Shown here in pieces: positions 7,403 to 15,637 of a stretch of 64,000 bases of DNA. The stretch spans positions 124,001 through 188,000 of the forward strand of contig NZ_LAJB01000007.1 in assembly GCF_000970685.1 (NCBI RefSeq). Direction: 5' to 3'. Position 1 is the first letter of the stretch. Every line of letters begins with the position of its first letter. This DNA comes from Domibacillus indicus (GTDB lineage: Bacteria > Bacillota > Bacilli > Bacillales > Domibacillaceae). The notes beneath the pieces were generated by a model. That model was not told the DNA's origin and did no database searches. It was given only the letters and a program-made list of their open reading frames with translations. Both the position numbers and the translations under genes were made by a program.

Positions 7403-9070
7403 TTACACTTCCATTATGATCGGAAGGATCATCGGGCGGCGCTTTGTTTTTTCATGCAGAAATGAATTAAGCTGGTCCCGTATATCCTGTTTAATACCTG
7501 ACCATTCGAACGTTTCACCTGCAAGATTTTTCTCTACAATACCTGTCACAAGCTTAACAGAGTCATCAATCAGCTTTTCTGATTCCCGTACGTATACAAA
7601 GCCGCGTGAAATAATTTCCGGCCCCGCAACAATTTTCTTTTGTTTTTTGCTTAACGTAATAACGACAGTAAAAATCCCATCCTGGGACAGCAGCTTGCGG
7701 TCACGAAGAACAATATTACCAACATCGCCTACACCAATTCCATCTATAAGCACATTCCCCGCTGTTACACGGCCGGCCGGACGCATCTGGCCGTTTTTAA
7801 ACTCAATTACATCGCCTTTTTCCGGAATATAAATATTTTCTTCTGGAACACCAGTCGTTTGGGCTAGTTTTTTATGGACTTTCAGCATCCGGTATTCCCC
7901 TTGAACCGGAATAAAAAACGCTGGCTTCATCAGGTTCAGCATAAATTTCAAATCTTCCTGTGATCCATGCCCGGAAACATGAACCCGTCGGCTTCCTGTC
8001 AGCACGTTCGCACCGGCGCGGTAAAGCAAATTAACCGTTTTAGCCATTAATAGTTCTAAACCGGCTGAAGGAGTGGCAGTAATGAGCACTGTATCTCCTT
8101 CTTTGATTTTCACATGGCGGTTTGTTCCTTTTGCCATTTTCTGAAGCGCTTCAATTGGCTCTCCCTGCACGCCAGTCGCCAAAATAACAACTTCATGATC
8201 CGCATGCTTGCTTATTTCATTTAAATTAATTAAGATGTCTTCTTCAACATGCAGATAGCCAAGCCGGATAGCGATATCGTTAACACGCTGAATACTTTTT
8301 CCGCTGACAGCTACTTTCCGTCCGGCTTCAGAAGCAGCGTCAAATACTTGCTGCATCCGGATTAAATTCGACGCAAACAGCGATACAATAATGCGCCCGT
8401 TCGCGGAATGAAAAGCATCTGACAATTGAGAAGCAATGACTGCTTCCGATGTTGTATGGCCAGGCCGTTCTGCTTCAGTAGAATCTGACAGCAAAACAAA
8501 CACTCCATTTTTGCCAAGCGACGCCATTTTACCGATGTCCGGTGCGTAAGGACCTTTTGCGCTTTGATCAAATTTAAACTCACCTGTGTGCACAATAGCT
8601 CCTTCAGATGTGTGAATAGCAACCCCAACTGAATCAGGAATACTGTGGGTGGTCCGGAAAAAGGTTACATCCGCGTGATCAAACCGCAGCTTTGATTCCG
8701 AATGCACCGTGTAAAATTTCACGTCTTCTTTTACGTTTTCTTCACGCAGGCGCATTTTGGCAAGTGCCAGTGTTAATTTCGTTCCATATACAGGCGCCTG
8801 CACTTTTTTCAGTACATATCCGAGTGATCCCAGTGCGTCTTCATGGCCGTGTGTAAGAAATATACCTTTTACCCGCTCTTTGTTTTCCTCTAGATATGTA
8901 ATATCTGGAATGACAATATCGATGCCCAGCATTTCATTTTCGGGAAACATGAGACCGGAATCGATCACAAAAATGTCTTGATCCACTTCCACGACTGTCA
9001 TGTTTTTTCCGATTTCTCCGACTCCGCCGAGCGGAATGATTTTAATTAACTCGTTTATTCTCTTGCTCAC
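7403..9070 (-). CDS. rnjB: Ribonuclease J2
   Basis: This is the second RNase J paralogue, part of the J1/J2 complex in mRNA turnover and rRNA maturation. It has the metallo-beta-lactamase/beta-CASP architecture: LGGVGEIGKN near residues 14-23, HGHED at 74-78, SIPDSVGV, and the beta-CASP/C-terminal motif HVSGHGSQEDL. The ending MILPIIMEV is typical of J2. With the GTG at 9070 (AGGAGG 7 nt upstream) the protein has 555 residues, the same as I recall for the B. subtilis enzyme; the longer frame to 9106 has no SD. Ala79 occupies the place of the catalytic His in HxHxDH, so nuclease activity is probably weak. Confidence 0.94.
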   Translation of the reverse strand: MSKRINELIKIIPLGGVGEIGKNMTVVEVDQDIFVIDSGLMFPENEMLGIDIVIPDITYLEENKERVKGIFLTHGHEDALGSLGYVLKKVQAPVYGTKLTLALAKMRLREENVKEDVKFYTVHSESKLRFDHADVTFFRTTHSIPDSVGVAIHTSEGAIVHTGEFKFDQSAKGPYAPDIGKMASLGKNGVFVLLSDSTEAERPGHTTSEAVIASQLSDAFHSANGRIIVSLFASNLIRMQQVFDAASEAGRKVAVSGKSIQRVNDIAIRLGYLHVEEDILINLNEISKHADHEVVILATGVQGEPIEALQKMAKGTNRHVKIKEGDTVLITATPSAGLELLMAKTVNLLYRAGANVLTGSRRVHVSGHGSQEDLKFMLNLMKPAFFIPVQGEYRMLKVHKKLAQTTGVPEENIYIPEKGDVIEFKNGQMRPAGRVTAGNVLIDGIGVGDVGNIVLRDRKLLSQDGIFTVVITLSKKQKKIVAGPEIISRGFVYVRESEKLIDDSVKLVTGIVEKNLAGETFEWSGIKQDIRDQLNSFLHEKTKRRPMILPIIMEV

Positions 9071-9117
9071 ATTATTTCCTCCTAAACATTTAAAAACCCG
9101 ATCCATACATTACGTCT

Positions 9118-9147
9118 ATTATAAGCGATGAAGAAAATGAAAGCCAA
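9118..9147 (-). promoter_or_regulatory. SigA-type promoter of rnjB
   Basis: On the minus strand TTGGCT and a perfect TATAAT are separated by 18 nt, about 50 nt before the rnjB GTG start. The rest of the 9071-9299 gap holds only the dapA terminator. Confidence 0.65.
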
Positions 9148-9254
9148 TACTATCTGCATCGAATTTAGAAAAGCACAGAGCTGCCTCCGGCCGGGTTAAA
9201 GAATAAAAGCACCACTATGGGTGTAATTATGTAAAAAGAAGCTTATTTCTAAAT

Positions 9255-9298
9255 AAAAAAACCAGTTTTTACAGTTTGCCTGTAAAAACCGGTTTTTT
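9255..9298 (-). terminator. Intrinsic terminator after dapA
   Basis: A 19-bp stem with one G-U wobble (arms 9255-9273 and 9281-9298, approximately) surrounds a loop of about 5-6 nt. It starts right after the dapA stop. T-rich sequence flanks both sides, so it could work in both directions. It isolates rnjB from the dap operon. Confidence 0.85.
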
Positions 9299-9299
9299 A

Positions 9300-10166
9300 T
9301 TAAAGCAGAGTGGAAAGAACCGTCCGCTCTTCTTCTGTTAGTGGAAGGAGCGGCAGGCGGACACTGCCTACATCCATCCCTTTCATTTGAAGCGCCGTTT
9401 TCACTGGTACCGGGTTTGGTGCTGCAAATAACCCACGGAACAGCGGAAGAAGCTGCTGATGAATGGCTGCGGCTTCCTGTACGTCTCCGTTCAAAAAGGC
9501 CTCCACCATTTTTTTCATTTCCTTTCCTGCTACATGGGAAGCTACTGAAACAATGCCAGTACCTCCCACAGAGAGAATCGGCAATGTCAGCCCGTCGTCT
9601 CCGCTGTATACAAGAAAGTCTTTATCTGTATTGGCCACAATTTCAGTCACAATGTCGATACTGCCGCTTGCTTCCTTCGTCGCCTTAATGTTAGGAACTT
9701 CGTTCGCGAGACGGATTGTCGTTTTTGGTTCAACCAAAATAGATGTACGACCCGGAATGTTATAAATCATCACCGGAAGCGCTGTAGATTCCGCAATGGT
9801 TTTAAAATGCTGGAATAATCCTTCCTGGCTCGGTTTGTTGTAATACGGCGCAACGAGCATAATGGCGTCTACACCTTCTGCTTCTGCTTTTTTTGTCAGT
9901 TCAATAGATGCTCTGGTATTATTGCTTCCTGTTCCAGCAATTACTGGGATGCGCCCGTTCACTGCTTTCACTGTATGGCGGAACAGAGCGATTTTTTCTT
10001 CTGAAGTAAGGGTTGGTGATTCACCCGTTGTTCCAGCTACAACAAGAGAATCTGTTCCAGTTTGAATTAAATGTTCAATCAGCTGCGTGGTTTTTTCGAA
10101 ATCAATATTTCCTTTTGAGTCAAACGGCGTTACCATTGCCGTTGACAACCGGCCGAAAGAAATCAT
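9300..10166 (-). CDS. dapA: 4-Hydroxy-tetrahydrodipicolinate synthase
   Basis: This enzyme condenses pyruvate with aspartate semialdehyde, the first committed step to diaminopimelate, lysine and dipicolinate. It is a (beta/alpha)8 aldolase of the DHDPS/NAL family: GTTGESPTL (about residues 46-54), Tyr135 in MIYNIPGR, and the Schiff-base lysine in ATKEASG (about Lys164). I chose the ATG at 10166 (288 residues) with AGGAGG 9 nt upstream; the TTG at 10172 is too close to that SD. It is the last gene of the spoVFA-spoVFB-asd-dapG-dapA series and ends at a strong terminator. The product feeds SpoVFAB during spore formation. Confidence 0.96.
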   Translation of the reverse strand: MISFGRLSTAMVTPFDSKGNIDFEKTTQLIEHLIQTGTDSLVVAGTTGESPTLTSEEKIALFRHTVKAVNGRIPVIAGTGSNNTRASIELTKKAEAEGVDAIMLVAPYYNKPSQEGLFQHFKTIAESTALPVMIYNIPGRTSILVEPKTTIRLANEVPNIKATKEASGSIDIVTEIVANTDKDFLVYSGDDGLTLPILSVGGTGIVSVASHVAGKEMKKMVEAFLNGDVQEAAAIHQQLLPLFRGLFAAPNPVPVKTALQMKGMDVGSVRLPLLPLTEEERTVLSTLL

Positions 10167-10209
10167 ACGCAATTGCCTCCTAATCCCGGCTTCCTAAATC
10201 TAATTCAGC

Positions 10210-11418
10210 CTATTCATTTATTTGTTGAAGTAAAAATGTATCGTGCAGTGCATTGACAGCATCCGGCATCTGTTCTTCTTTCACCAGAACCCAGATTGTC
10301 GTATGGCTGTCCGCTGACTGCATAATAGTAATTCCACGGGCAGCCAGCGCCGAAACGATTTTGGATGTTACGCCTGGAACGCCCGTCATGCCGGCTCCAA
10401 CAACCGATACTTTTGCGCAGTCCGCTTCCATAACCGGTTTGTACCCGTGTTCTTCCAATTGCTGTTTGGCTTTTGAGGCATCGGAATCAGCGACCGTAAA
10501 GGTGACACGGTCTTCCGAAATATTAATAAAGTCGACACTGATTCCTTCCTCCGCCATCAGCTGAAAAATGTGCGCCTGCTCCCCTGTGTGAACTCTGATC
10601 CGGGTAATGCCGGTCACATGGGCAATACCCGTTATGAGGCGGTCCCGCGCGTCAGATCCACGATTTTCATCTGACGCAGATGTTACGAGCGTGCCGGCTT
10701 CTTCTGAGTACGTAGACCGAATACGCAGCGGCACTTTTGCCTGCATGGCAATTTCTACAGCGCGCGGATGAATTACTTTCGCTCCCTGATACGCCATATT
10801 ACATACTTCTGTGTACGTTACAACAGACAGCGGCCGTGCATTTGAGGCAATTCTAGGATCTGCTGTCATAATACCATTTACATCAGTAAAGATATCGATG
10901 AAATCGGCTTTCAGCGCCGCCCCGAGAGCAGCAGCCGATGTATCACTTCCACCTCGCCCAAGTGTTGTTACCTCACCTGATGTAGATATGCCCTGGAACC
11001 CTGCAACCACAACTACGTCACAGTCTTCAAATTCCTTAAGCAATCTGGCAGGCTTCATTTCAATAATCTTTGCATTCGTATGATTATGGTCTGTAATAAA
11101 GCCGGCCTGGCCGCCTGTCAAAGCGATAGAAGACAAGCCGTTTTCTCTTAGCATGGCTGAAAAAACCAGACTGGAGATCAGCTCCCCGGTTGACATAAGC
11201 AAATCCGTTTCTCGCTTCGTCAGCGTGCTTTCTCCGTTTCCAGCAAGCGAAAGAAGCGTATCCGTCGCGTACGGATCGCCTTTTCGCCCCATTGCGGAAA
11301 CGACCACAACCACTTTATATCCTTCACGTACTGCACGCTGCACATGAACAAGGGCGCTCAGCCGGGATTGCTCATCCCGAACAGAGGTGCCACCAAATTT
11401 TTGAATGATAATGTTCAC
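10210..11418 (-). CDS. dapG: Aspartate kinase I (diaminopimelate-sensitive type)
   Basis: This enzyme phosphorylates aspartate, entering the lysine/DAP pathway. The N-terminal kinase domain begins IIIQKFGGTSV and contains the sugar/amino acid kinase segment TTLGRGGSDTSAAALGAAL. Two ACT domains fill the C-terminal third, the second with VVGAGMTGVPGV. The GTG at 11418 (402 residues) has AGGTG 6 nt upstream, while the GTG at 11427 overlaps the SD. The place beside asd and dapA and the similarity to B. subtilis DapG identify the isozyme; the effector (meso-DAP) is family knowledge. Confidence 0.94.
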   Translation of the reverse strand: MNIIIQKFGGTSVRDEQSRLSALVHVQRAVREGYKVVVVVSAMGRKGDPYATDTLLSLAGNGESTLTKRETDLLMSTGELISSLVFSAMLRENGLSSIALTGGQAGFITDHNHTNAKIIEMKPARLLKEFEDCDVVVVAGFQGISTSGEVTTLGRGGSDTSAAALGAALKADFIDIFTDVNGIMTADPRIASNARPLSVVTYTEVCNMAYQGAKVIHPRAVEIAMQAKVPLRIRSTYSEEAGTLVTSASDENRGSDARDRLITGIAHVTGITRIRVHTGEQAHIFQLMAEEGISVDFINISEDRVTFTVADSDASKAKQQLEEHGYKPVMEADCAKVSVVGAGMTGVPGVTSKIVSALAARGITIMQSADSHTTIWVLVKEEQMPDAVNALHDTFLLQQINE

Positions 11419-11458
11419 TCTATACACCTGGCTTTCTCGATTAAGAGTGGCAGCCGGT

Positions 11459-12511
11459 TTATTTTTCTGTCACAATCCCCATATCAATCAATGTTTCAGC
11501 GATCTGCACAGAATTCCAGGCTGCTCCCTTTAACAGATTATCAGAAACAACCCACATATGAAAACCGTTATCTGTATCAAGGTCTTTACGGATACGTCCG
11601 ACAAATGTATCATTTTTGCCAACACAATCAGCCGGCATTGGATAAATTTGTTCAGATGGATTATCCTGCAGTACAACTCCCGGAGCGTCTTTTAGCACAT
11701 TTTGAATATCGGCTGCGCTCAAGCCGCCTTTTTCTGTTTCAAAATACAGAGACTCGGAATGTCCTGTTGCCACTGGAAGACGGACACAGGTTGCTGCTAC
11801 TGGCAGATCCTCCATATGCATAATTTTTTTTGTTTCGTTAATCATTTTCATTTCTTCGTAAGTGAAGCCGTTATCCTGGAATTTATCAATTTGCGGAATG
11901 GCATTAAAAGCGATTTGATAATGTTTCTTATCACTGCCAACCGGCAGAATCTGCGGTTCAAACGGCTCATTGTTTATAATCGCTTTTGTCTGGCTGTAAA
12001 GCTCCTCTACTGCTTTTGCGCCAGCACCGGATACTGCCTGGTACGTAGAAACGATTACTTTTTTTAGTCCGTACGCCTGGCGGATCGGTTCAAGAGCGAC
12101 AAGCATTTGAATCGTTGAGCAGTTTGGATTGGCAATAATTCCGTTATGGCCGCGCAAATCTTCTTTATTGACTTCCGGTACAACAAGCGGCACATCCGGG
12201 TGCATCCGGAAGGCACTTGTATTGTCGATTACAATCGCACCGCGCTTGGCGGCTTCGGGAGCAAGCATTTCAGATACACTGCCTCCTGCTGAAAACAGGG
12301 CAATATCTATTTCTTCAAAGCTTTCCGGCTTTGCTTCTTGAATTGTTACGTCCTCGCCTCTAAAAGAAACGGTTTTTCCCGCTGAACGGGCGGATGAAAG
12401 CAGCGTTAATGTTTTAATTGGGAAATTACGCTCTTCCAATGTTTTCAGCATTTGCTGGCCGACCGCTCCCGTCGCACCAACGACGGCTACGTGAAAACCT
12501 TTGTTACTCAT
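11459..12511 (-). CDS. asd: Aspartate-semialdehyde dehydrogenase
   Basis: This NADPH-dependent enzyme reduces aspartyl phosphate to aspartate semialdehyde, a precursor of cell wall DAP, lysine, methionine, threonine and dipicolinate. The Rossmann motif [12 protein letters not shown] lies at residues 11-22 and the catalytic Cys131 is in NPNCSTIQM. The length of 350 is normal. The ATG at 12511 has GGAAGGGG upstream. About 170 nt separate it from spoVFB, so it may have a vegetative promoter besides read-through from the sporulation promoter. Confidence 0.96.
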   Translation of the reverse strand: MSNKGFHVAVVGATGAVGQQMLKTLEERNFPIKTLTLLSSARSAGKTVSFRGEDVTIQEAKPESFEEIDIALFSAGGSVSEMLAPEAAKRGAIVIDNTSAFRMHPDVPLVVPEVNKEDLRGHNGIIANPNCSTIQMLVALEPIRQAYGLKKVIVSTYQAVSGAGAKAVEELYSQTKAIINNEPFEPQILPVGSDKKHYQIAFNAIPQIDKFQDNGFTYEEMKMINETKKIMHMEDLPVAATCVRLPVATGHSESLYFETEKGGLSAADIQNVLKDAPGVVLQDNPSEQIYPMPADCVGKNDTFVGRIRKDLDTDNGFHMWVVSDNLLKGAAWNSVQIAETLIDMGIVTEK

Positions 12512-12569
12512 TCAAATCTTCCCCTTCCAGAATAAAAAGTTCATCTTTGCGTATAAAGATATATTGTCG

Positions 12570-12645
12570 AATAAAGCTGAGTGTTGAAAATGATATCTTG
12601 ATACTGATAATAGCATTATTTTAACACAATAAAGTGTGTTGAAAA
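12570..12645. repeat. Imperfect direct repeat upstream of asd
   Basis: AATAAAGCTGAGTGTTGAAAA is present at 12570-12590 in near-identical form at 12628-12645, where AATAAAG and GTGTTGAAAA are closer together by three bases. The repeats occupy the region where an asd promoter is expected. No regulator is recognisable from the sequence. Confidence 0.4.
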
Positions 12646-12680
12646 GAAGAAAATCAGCTGCAGACAAAAAAAGCTTTCAT

Positions 12681-13286
12681 TTAACCTGTTATTTGTGGAT
12701 ATTCTTTTAATAGTGGCTGGATTTGTTTATGCAAAAGTGCCTGTAAAACCGTTTCCGGAATCATGTCCATAAAGGCGACGAGAGAATTCGGTTTTTTATA
12801 AGGATCATCCTGTCCAAATGGAGCAAAATAAATATTTTTCATATTTAGCAGCTTTGCAATATTCTGGCTGTTCAGCCCGAGGGCATCATTCGTGGAAATC
12901 GCTACAACAACCGGGCTCCCATTACGAAGTGTTGCTTTGGCAGCCATTAAAACCGGTGAGTCTGTAGCTGCATTTGCGAATTTGCTGATCGAATTTCCAG
13001 TCATCGGGGCAATGACCATGCAATCAACTGGAATCTTTGGCCCAAGCGGCTCTGCATCCTGAATAGTAGTGATCGCTTTGCGTCCCGCTATATCCTCTAC
13101 TTTTTTCAGCCATTCTCCTGCTTCTCCAAATCGGCTCGCTTCTTTTTGCACCGTATTTGTTGCCACTGGGACTACATCCGCACCCAGCTTCTTTAATTTC
13201 ATAACGACTGGTACAATTTCTTCAAAAGTGCAGTGTGAACCTGTTAAACCAAAGCCAATCCGCCGTCCTTTTAAAGATTGATCCAC
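12681..13286 (-). CDS. spoVFB: Dipicolinate synthase subunit B
   Basis: This is the flavoprotein-like subunit (SpoVFB/DpaB) of dipicolinate synthase, which oxidises the DapA product to dipicolinic acid in the mother cell. The 201-residue protein shows the flavodoxin/Dfp-like pattern GFGLTGSHCTFEE near the N-terminus and APMTGNSISKFANA in the middle. It starts at the GTG at 13286 with AAAGGGGA upstream, only 3 nt after the spoVFA stop, so the two are a coupled pair. Dipicolinate is the major small molecule of the spore core. Confidence 0.93.
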   Translation of the reverse strand: MDQSLKGRRIGFGLTGSHCTFEEIVPVVMKLKKLGADVVPVATNTVQKEASRFGEAGEWLKKVEDIAGRKAITTIQDAEPLGPKIPVDCMVIAPMTGNSISKFANAATDSPVLMAAKATLRNGSPVVVAISTNDALGLNSQNIAKLLNMKNIYFAPFGQDDPYKKPNSLVAFMDMIPETVLQALLHKQIQPLLKEYPQITG

Positions 13287-13289
13287 GTC

Positions 13290-14162
13290 TTACAATCCCC
13301 TTTCAGTTTTCCATTCTTTCACAGCGTCTATTAGCACATGGCCAAGTATTTCTCCGGCTGTTTTCGGTGCTATTTTGCCTGGCAGGCTGAGTGCGTGAAT
13401 CGCCTGAATGCCGAATTGTTCAGCTGCTTCAAAATCAGTTCCTCCCGGCTCAGAAGCAAGGTCGATAATAATAGAATCCGGATTCATTTGAGCTAAAATC
13501 TCTTTAGTGAGAACCAATGCCGGCACGGTATTGATCACAATATCTGCCCGTTCAATTTCCTGCATCAAGCTTTCCATATAAAATGGGTGGAAATTCATCT
13601 CTTTTGCCCGTGCGAATTTACCCGTCTCCCTTACCGCTGTAGTGACATGAGCGCCGACTTGATAAAACAAACGTGCTGTTGTTGTCCCAACCCGTCCGAA
13701 ACCAATAACCATAACATTCGAGCCATGAATAACATGGTCCGTTTTTTGCATGGCAATCATAAGCGCTCCCTCGGCGGTTGGAATCGAATTCAAGATGGCA
13801 GCATCTTCCCTGTCAAAAATATAAAGAACTTCACGCTGCACAATTTCCTGTAAAGCAGGCGTAGAGATTCCGCTGATGATAATGCAGTTTTCTGAAAGCG
13901 ATTGAGCTATTTCATTTGTCATAAAAAGCGGCTTGGAAGAAAAAGGCGCATGCACAACTCCTCCTTTTTTCACACCAGATACCGGCAAAATAAAAAGGTC
14001 CATTAAATCAAAGGCCAAGTCCTCATTTTTAATGACTTCAGCGCCCTTTAATTCATTTCTCGCCTGGTCAAACCCTGCCATATACACGTGGATGCCGCGT
14101 TCCATTAATAGGCGGCCCACTTCAATTTGTCTAGCATCTCCGCCAAAAATTAATGCGTTCAC
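13290..14162 (-). CDS. spoVFA: Dipicolinate synthase subunit A
   Basis: This is the NAD(P)-binding subunit (SpoVFA/DpaA) of dipicolinate synthase. It begins FGGDARQIEVGRLL and has a dinucleotide-binding motif VMVIGFGRVGTTTARLF in the middle, followed by the family signatures DLASEPGGTDF and LPGKIAPKTAGEILG. I chose the GTG at 14162 (290 residues), with GGAGGAG about 6-7 nt upstream; B. subtilis SpoVFA has about 297. The upstream in-frame extension to 14255 covers a promoter and terminator and is not coding. A SigK-type promoter lies 33 nt before this start. Confidence 0.93.
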   Translation of the reverse strand: MNALIFGGDARQIEVGRLLMERGIHVYMAGFDQARNELKGAEVIKNEDLAFDLMDLFILPVSGVKKGGVVHAPFSSKPLFMTNEIAQSLSENCIIISGISTPALQEIVQREVLYIFDREDAAILNSIPTAEGALMIAMQKTDHVIHGSNVMVIGFGRVGTTTARLFYQVGAHVTTAVRETGKFARAKEMNFHPFYMESLMQEIERADIVINTVPALVLTKEILAQMNPDSIIIDLASEPGGTDFEAAEQFGIQAIHALSLPGKIAPKTAGEILGHVLIDAVKEWKTERGL

Positions 14163-14194
14163 ATTCATCTCCTCCATTTGCGGCGTGTTCTTTT

Positions 14195-14221
14195 TATTGT
14201 ATGAATCCCTCCACCGCCTGT
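14195..14221 (-). promoter_or_regulatory. SigK-type promoter of the spoVF operon
   Basis: On the minus strand AC and CATACAATA are separated by 16 nt. This fits the SigK consensus (AC, then CATAnnnTA) at every fixed position. The spoVF operon of B. subtilis is known to be SigK dependent, so the promoter agrees with function and position. Confidence 0.78.
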
Positions 14222-14237
14222 GCGTTCTGATTTTGCT

Positions 14238-14267
14238 AAAAAAAAGAATCCGCAAAAAAGCGGATTC
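14238..14267 (-). terminator. Intrinsic terminator after mlpA, overlapping its stop codon
   Basis: An 8-bp perfect stem (GAATCCGC with GCGGATTC, 6-nt loop) is followed on the minus strand by eight T residues. The mlpA stop codon (14266-14268) forms part of the hairpin base, which makes an unusually compact gene end. It separates mlpA from the spoVF operon. Confidence 0.92.
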
Positions 14268-15507
14268 AGATTACAGCGGTTTTAGGCCATTTGCCATCCG
14301 GGCTGATAAGCGAGGCAGAAAATGGCTTATCAAATAATTTCTTTGCCAGTTCATCTACACGTTCTTTTGTCACATCATCAATAAGTGAGATTACTTCATC
14401 CAGTGTACGATGGCGCTTTAAAAGCAATTCATTTTTCCCGTTTCGGCTCATTCGGCTGTTTGTGCTCTCCAGGCTGAGCATTAAACTGCCCTTTAACTGC
14501 TCTTTGCTGTTGTGAAGTTCTTTTTCTGTTATACCTTCTGCTTTCACAAGATCAATCGATTCAATAATGGTTTCATATAATTCGCCAAGCTGATCAGCAC
14601 CTGTTCCGCCATAAAAGGTAATAAGGCCTGTATCTTTGTAAGAAGAATGATATGAGTAAACCGAATACGCAAGCCCCCGCTCTTCACGAACTTCCTGGAA
14701 GAGACGGCTTGACATGCTTCCGCCGATAATATTATTCATGACAATTAAATTGTAAATATCTTTGTCTCCGATAGAAACTCCTTCATAACCAAGGCATAGA
14801 TGCGCTTGCTCGGTTTCTTTGGAACGGGACTTTTTCTCATAATAAAACTCTGAAACAGATTCCATGACTGGCGCTTTACCGCCCTCATATTTCCCAAAAA
14901 GAGCTTCTGCTTTTTTAATAAGCTCTTCTGTAATATTTCCCGCGATTGAGATAACGACCCGATCCGGCGTATACATGTTGTACATATATTCCTTTAATGT
15001 ATCACGCGTAAATGAAGACAGTGTTTCTTCCGTGCCCAGAATCGGCAGTCCAAGCGGATGGCGCCCGTAAGCGGCGCTGCTCAGCAGGTCATGGACAATG
15101 TCATCCGGCGCGTCCTCGTACATTTTAATTTCTTCTAAAATGACATTTCGCTCTTTTTCAAGCTCGTCACTGTCGAACTTTGAATGAAAAAACATATCTG
15201 CAAGCACATTCAGCGCGTGATCCGCATGATTATCAAGCACTTTCGCGTAGTAACATGTGTATTCTTTTGATGTAAATGCATTTACCTGGCCGCCGATACT
15301 GTCAAAGCTTTCGGCAATTTCTTTTGCGCTTAATGTGTCTGTTCCTTTAAAAAACATATGCTCAAGAAAATGGGATACACCATTTAATTCAGGAGTCTCA
15401 TCGCGCGAACCTGTTGCAATCCAGATTCCAATTGCAGCGGAGCGGACAGTTGACATTTCCTCCGTTACAATGGTCACACCATTCTCACATACAAATCGTT
15501 TTATCAA
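14266..15507 (-). CDS. mlpA: M16 family zinc peptidase
   Basis: This is a mitochondrial-processing-peptidase-like metallopeptidase of family M16 (YmxG/MlpA). The inverted zinc motif HFLEH is at residues 46-50, followed by the downstream metal-binding glutamate region and the M16 C-terminal segment RLFQEVREERGLAYSVYSY. The ORF could start with ATG at 15516, but AGGAGG is only 2 nt from it; the TTG at 15507 is about 11 nt away and gives 413 residues beginning like B. subtilis MlpA (IKR..C.NGV). The substrate is not clear. Unlike B. subtilis, no ylxY lies before it and no ymxH after it. Confidence 0.92.
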   Translation of the reverse strand: MIKRFVCENGVTIVTEEMSTVRSAAIGIWIATGSRDETPELNGVSHFLEHMFFKGTDTLSAKEIAESFDSIGGQVNAFTSKEYTCYYAKVLDNHADHALNVLADMFFHSKFDSDELEKERNVILEEIKMYEDAPDDIVHDLLSSAAYGRHPLGLPILGTEETLSSFTRDTLKEYMYNMYTPDRVVISIAGNITEELIKKAEALFGKYEGGKAPVMESVSEFYYEKKSRSKETEQAHLCLGYEGVSIGDKDIYNLIVMNNIIGGSMSSRLFQEVREERGLAYSVYSYHSSYKDTGLITFYGGTGADQLGELYETIIESIDLVKAEGITEKELHNSKEQLKGSLMLSLESTNSRMSRNGKNELLLKRHRTLDEVISLIDDVTKERVDELAKKLFDKPFSASLISPDGKWPKTAVI

Positions 15508-15598
15508 CGTAATCATATCCTCCTAATTTCTGTTCATCCTGGTGACAGCTTTATAATATCAATGAATAACAATATCACATATTGCTTTCAATTACTAT

Positions 15599-15634
15599 AA
15601 AAAAAGCAGAGACTCCTATAGAGCCTCCACTTTT
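15599..15634 (-). terminator. Intrinsic terminator after pnpA
   Basis: GAGGCTC and GAGTCTC pair with one G-U wobble around a 5-nt loop, extended by further imperfect pairs, and are followed by seven T residues on the minus strand. It begins immediately after the pnpA stop. Confidence 0.8.
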
Positions 15635-15637
15635 GCT

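Noticed and set aside
14163-14255. In-frame N-terminal extension of spoVFA
   Set aside because: It covers the SigK promoter and lies next to the mlpA terminator; the SD and family length support the start at 14162.
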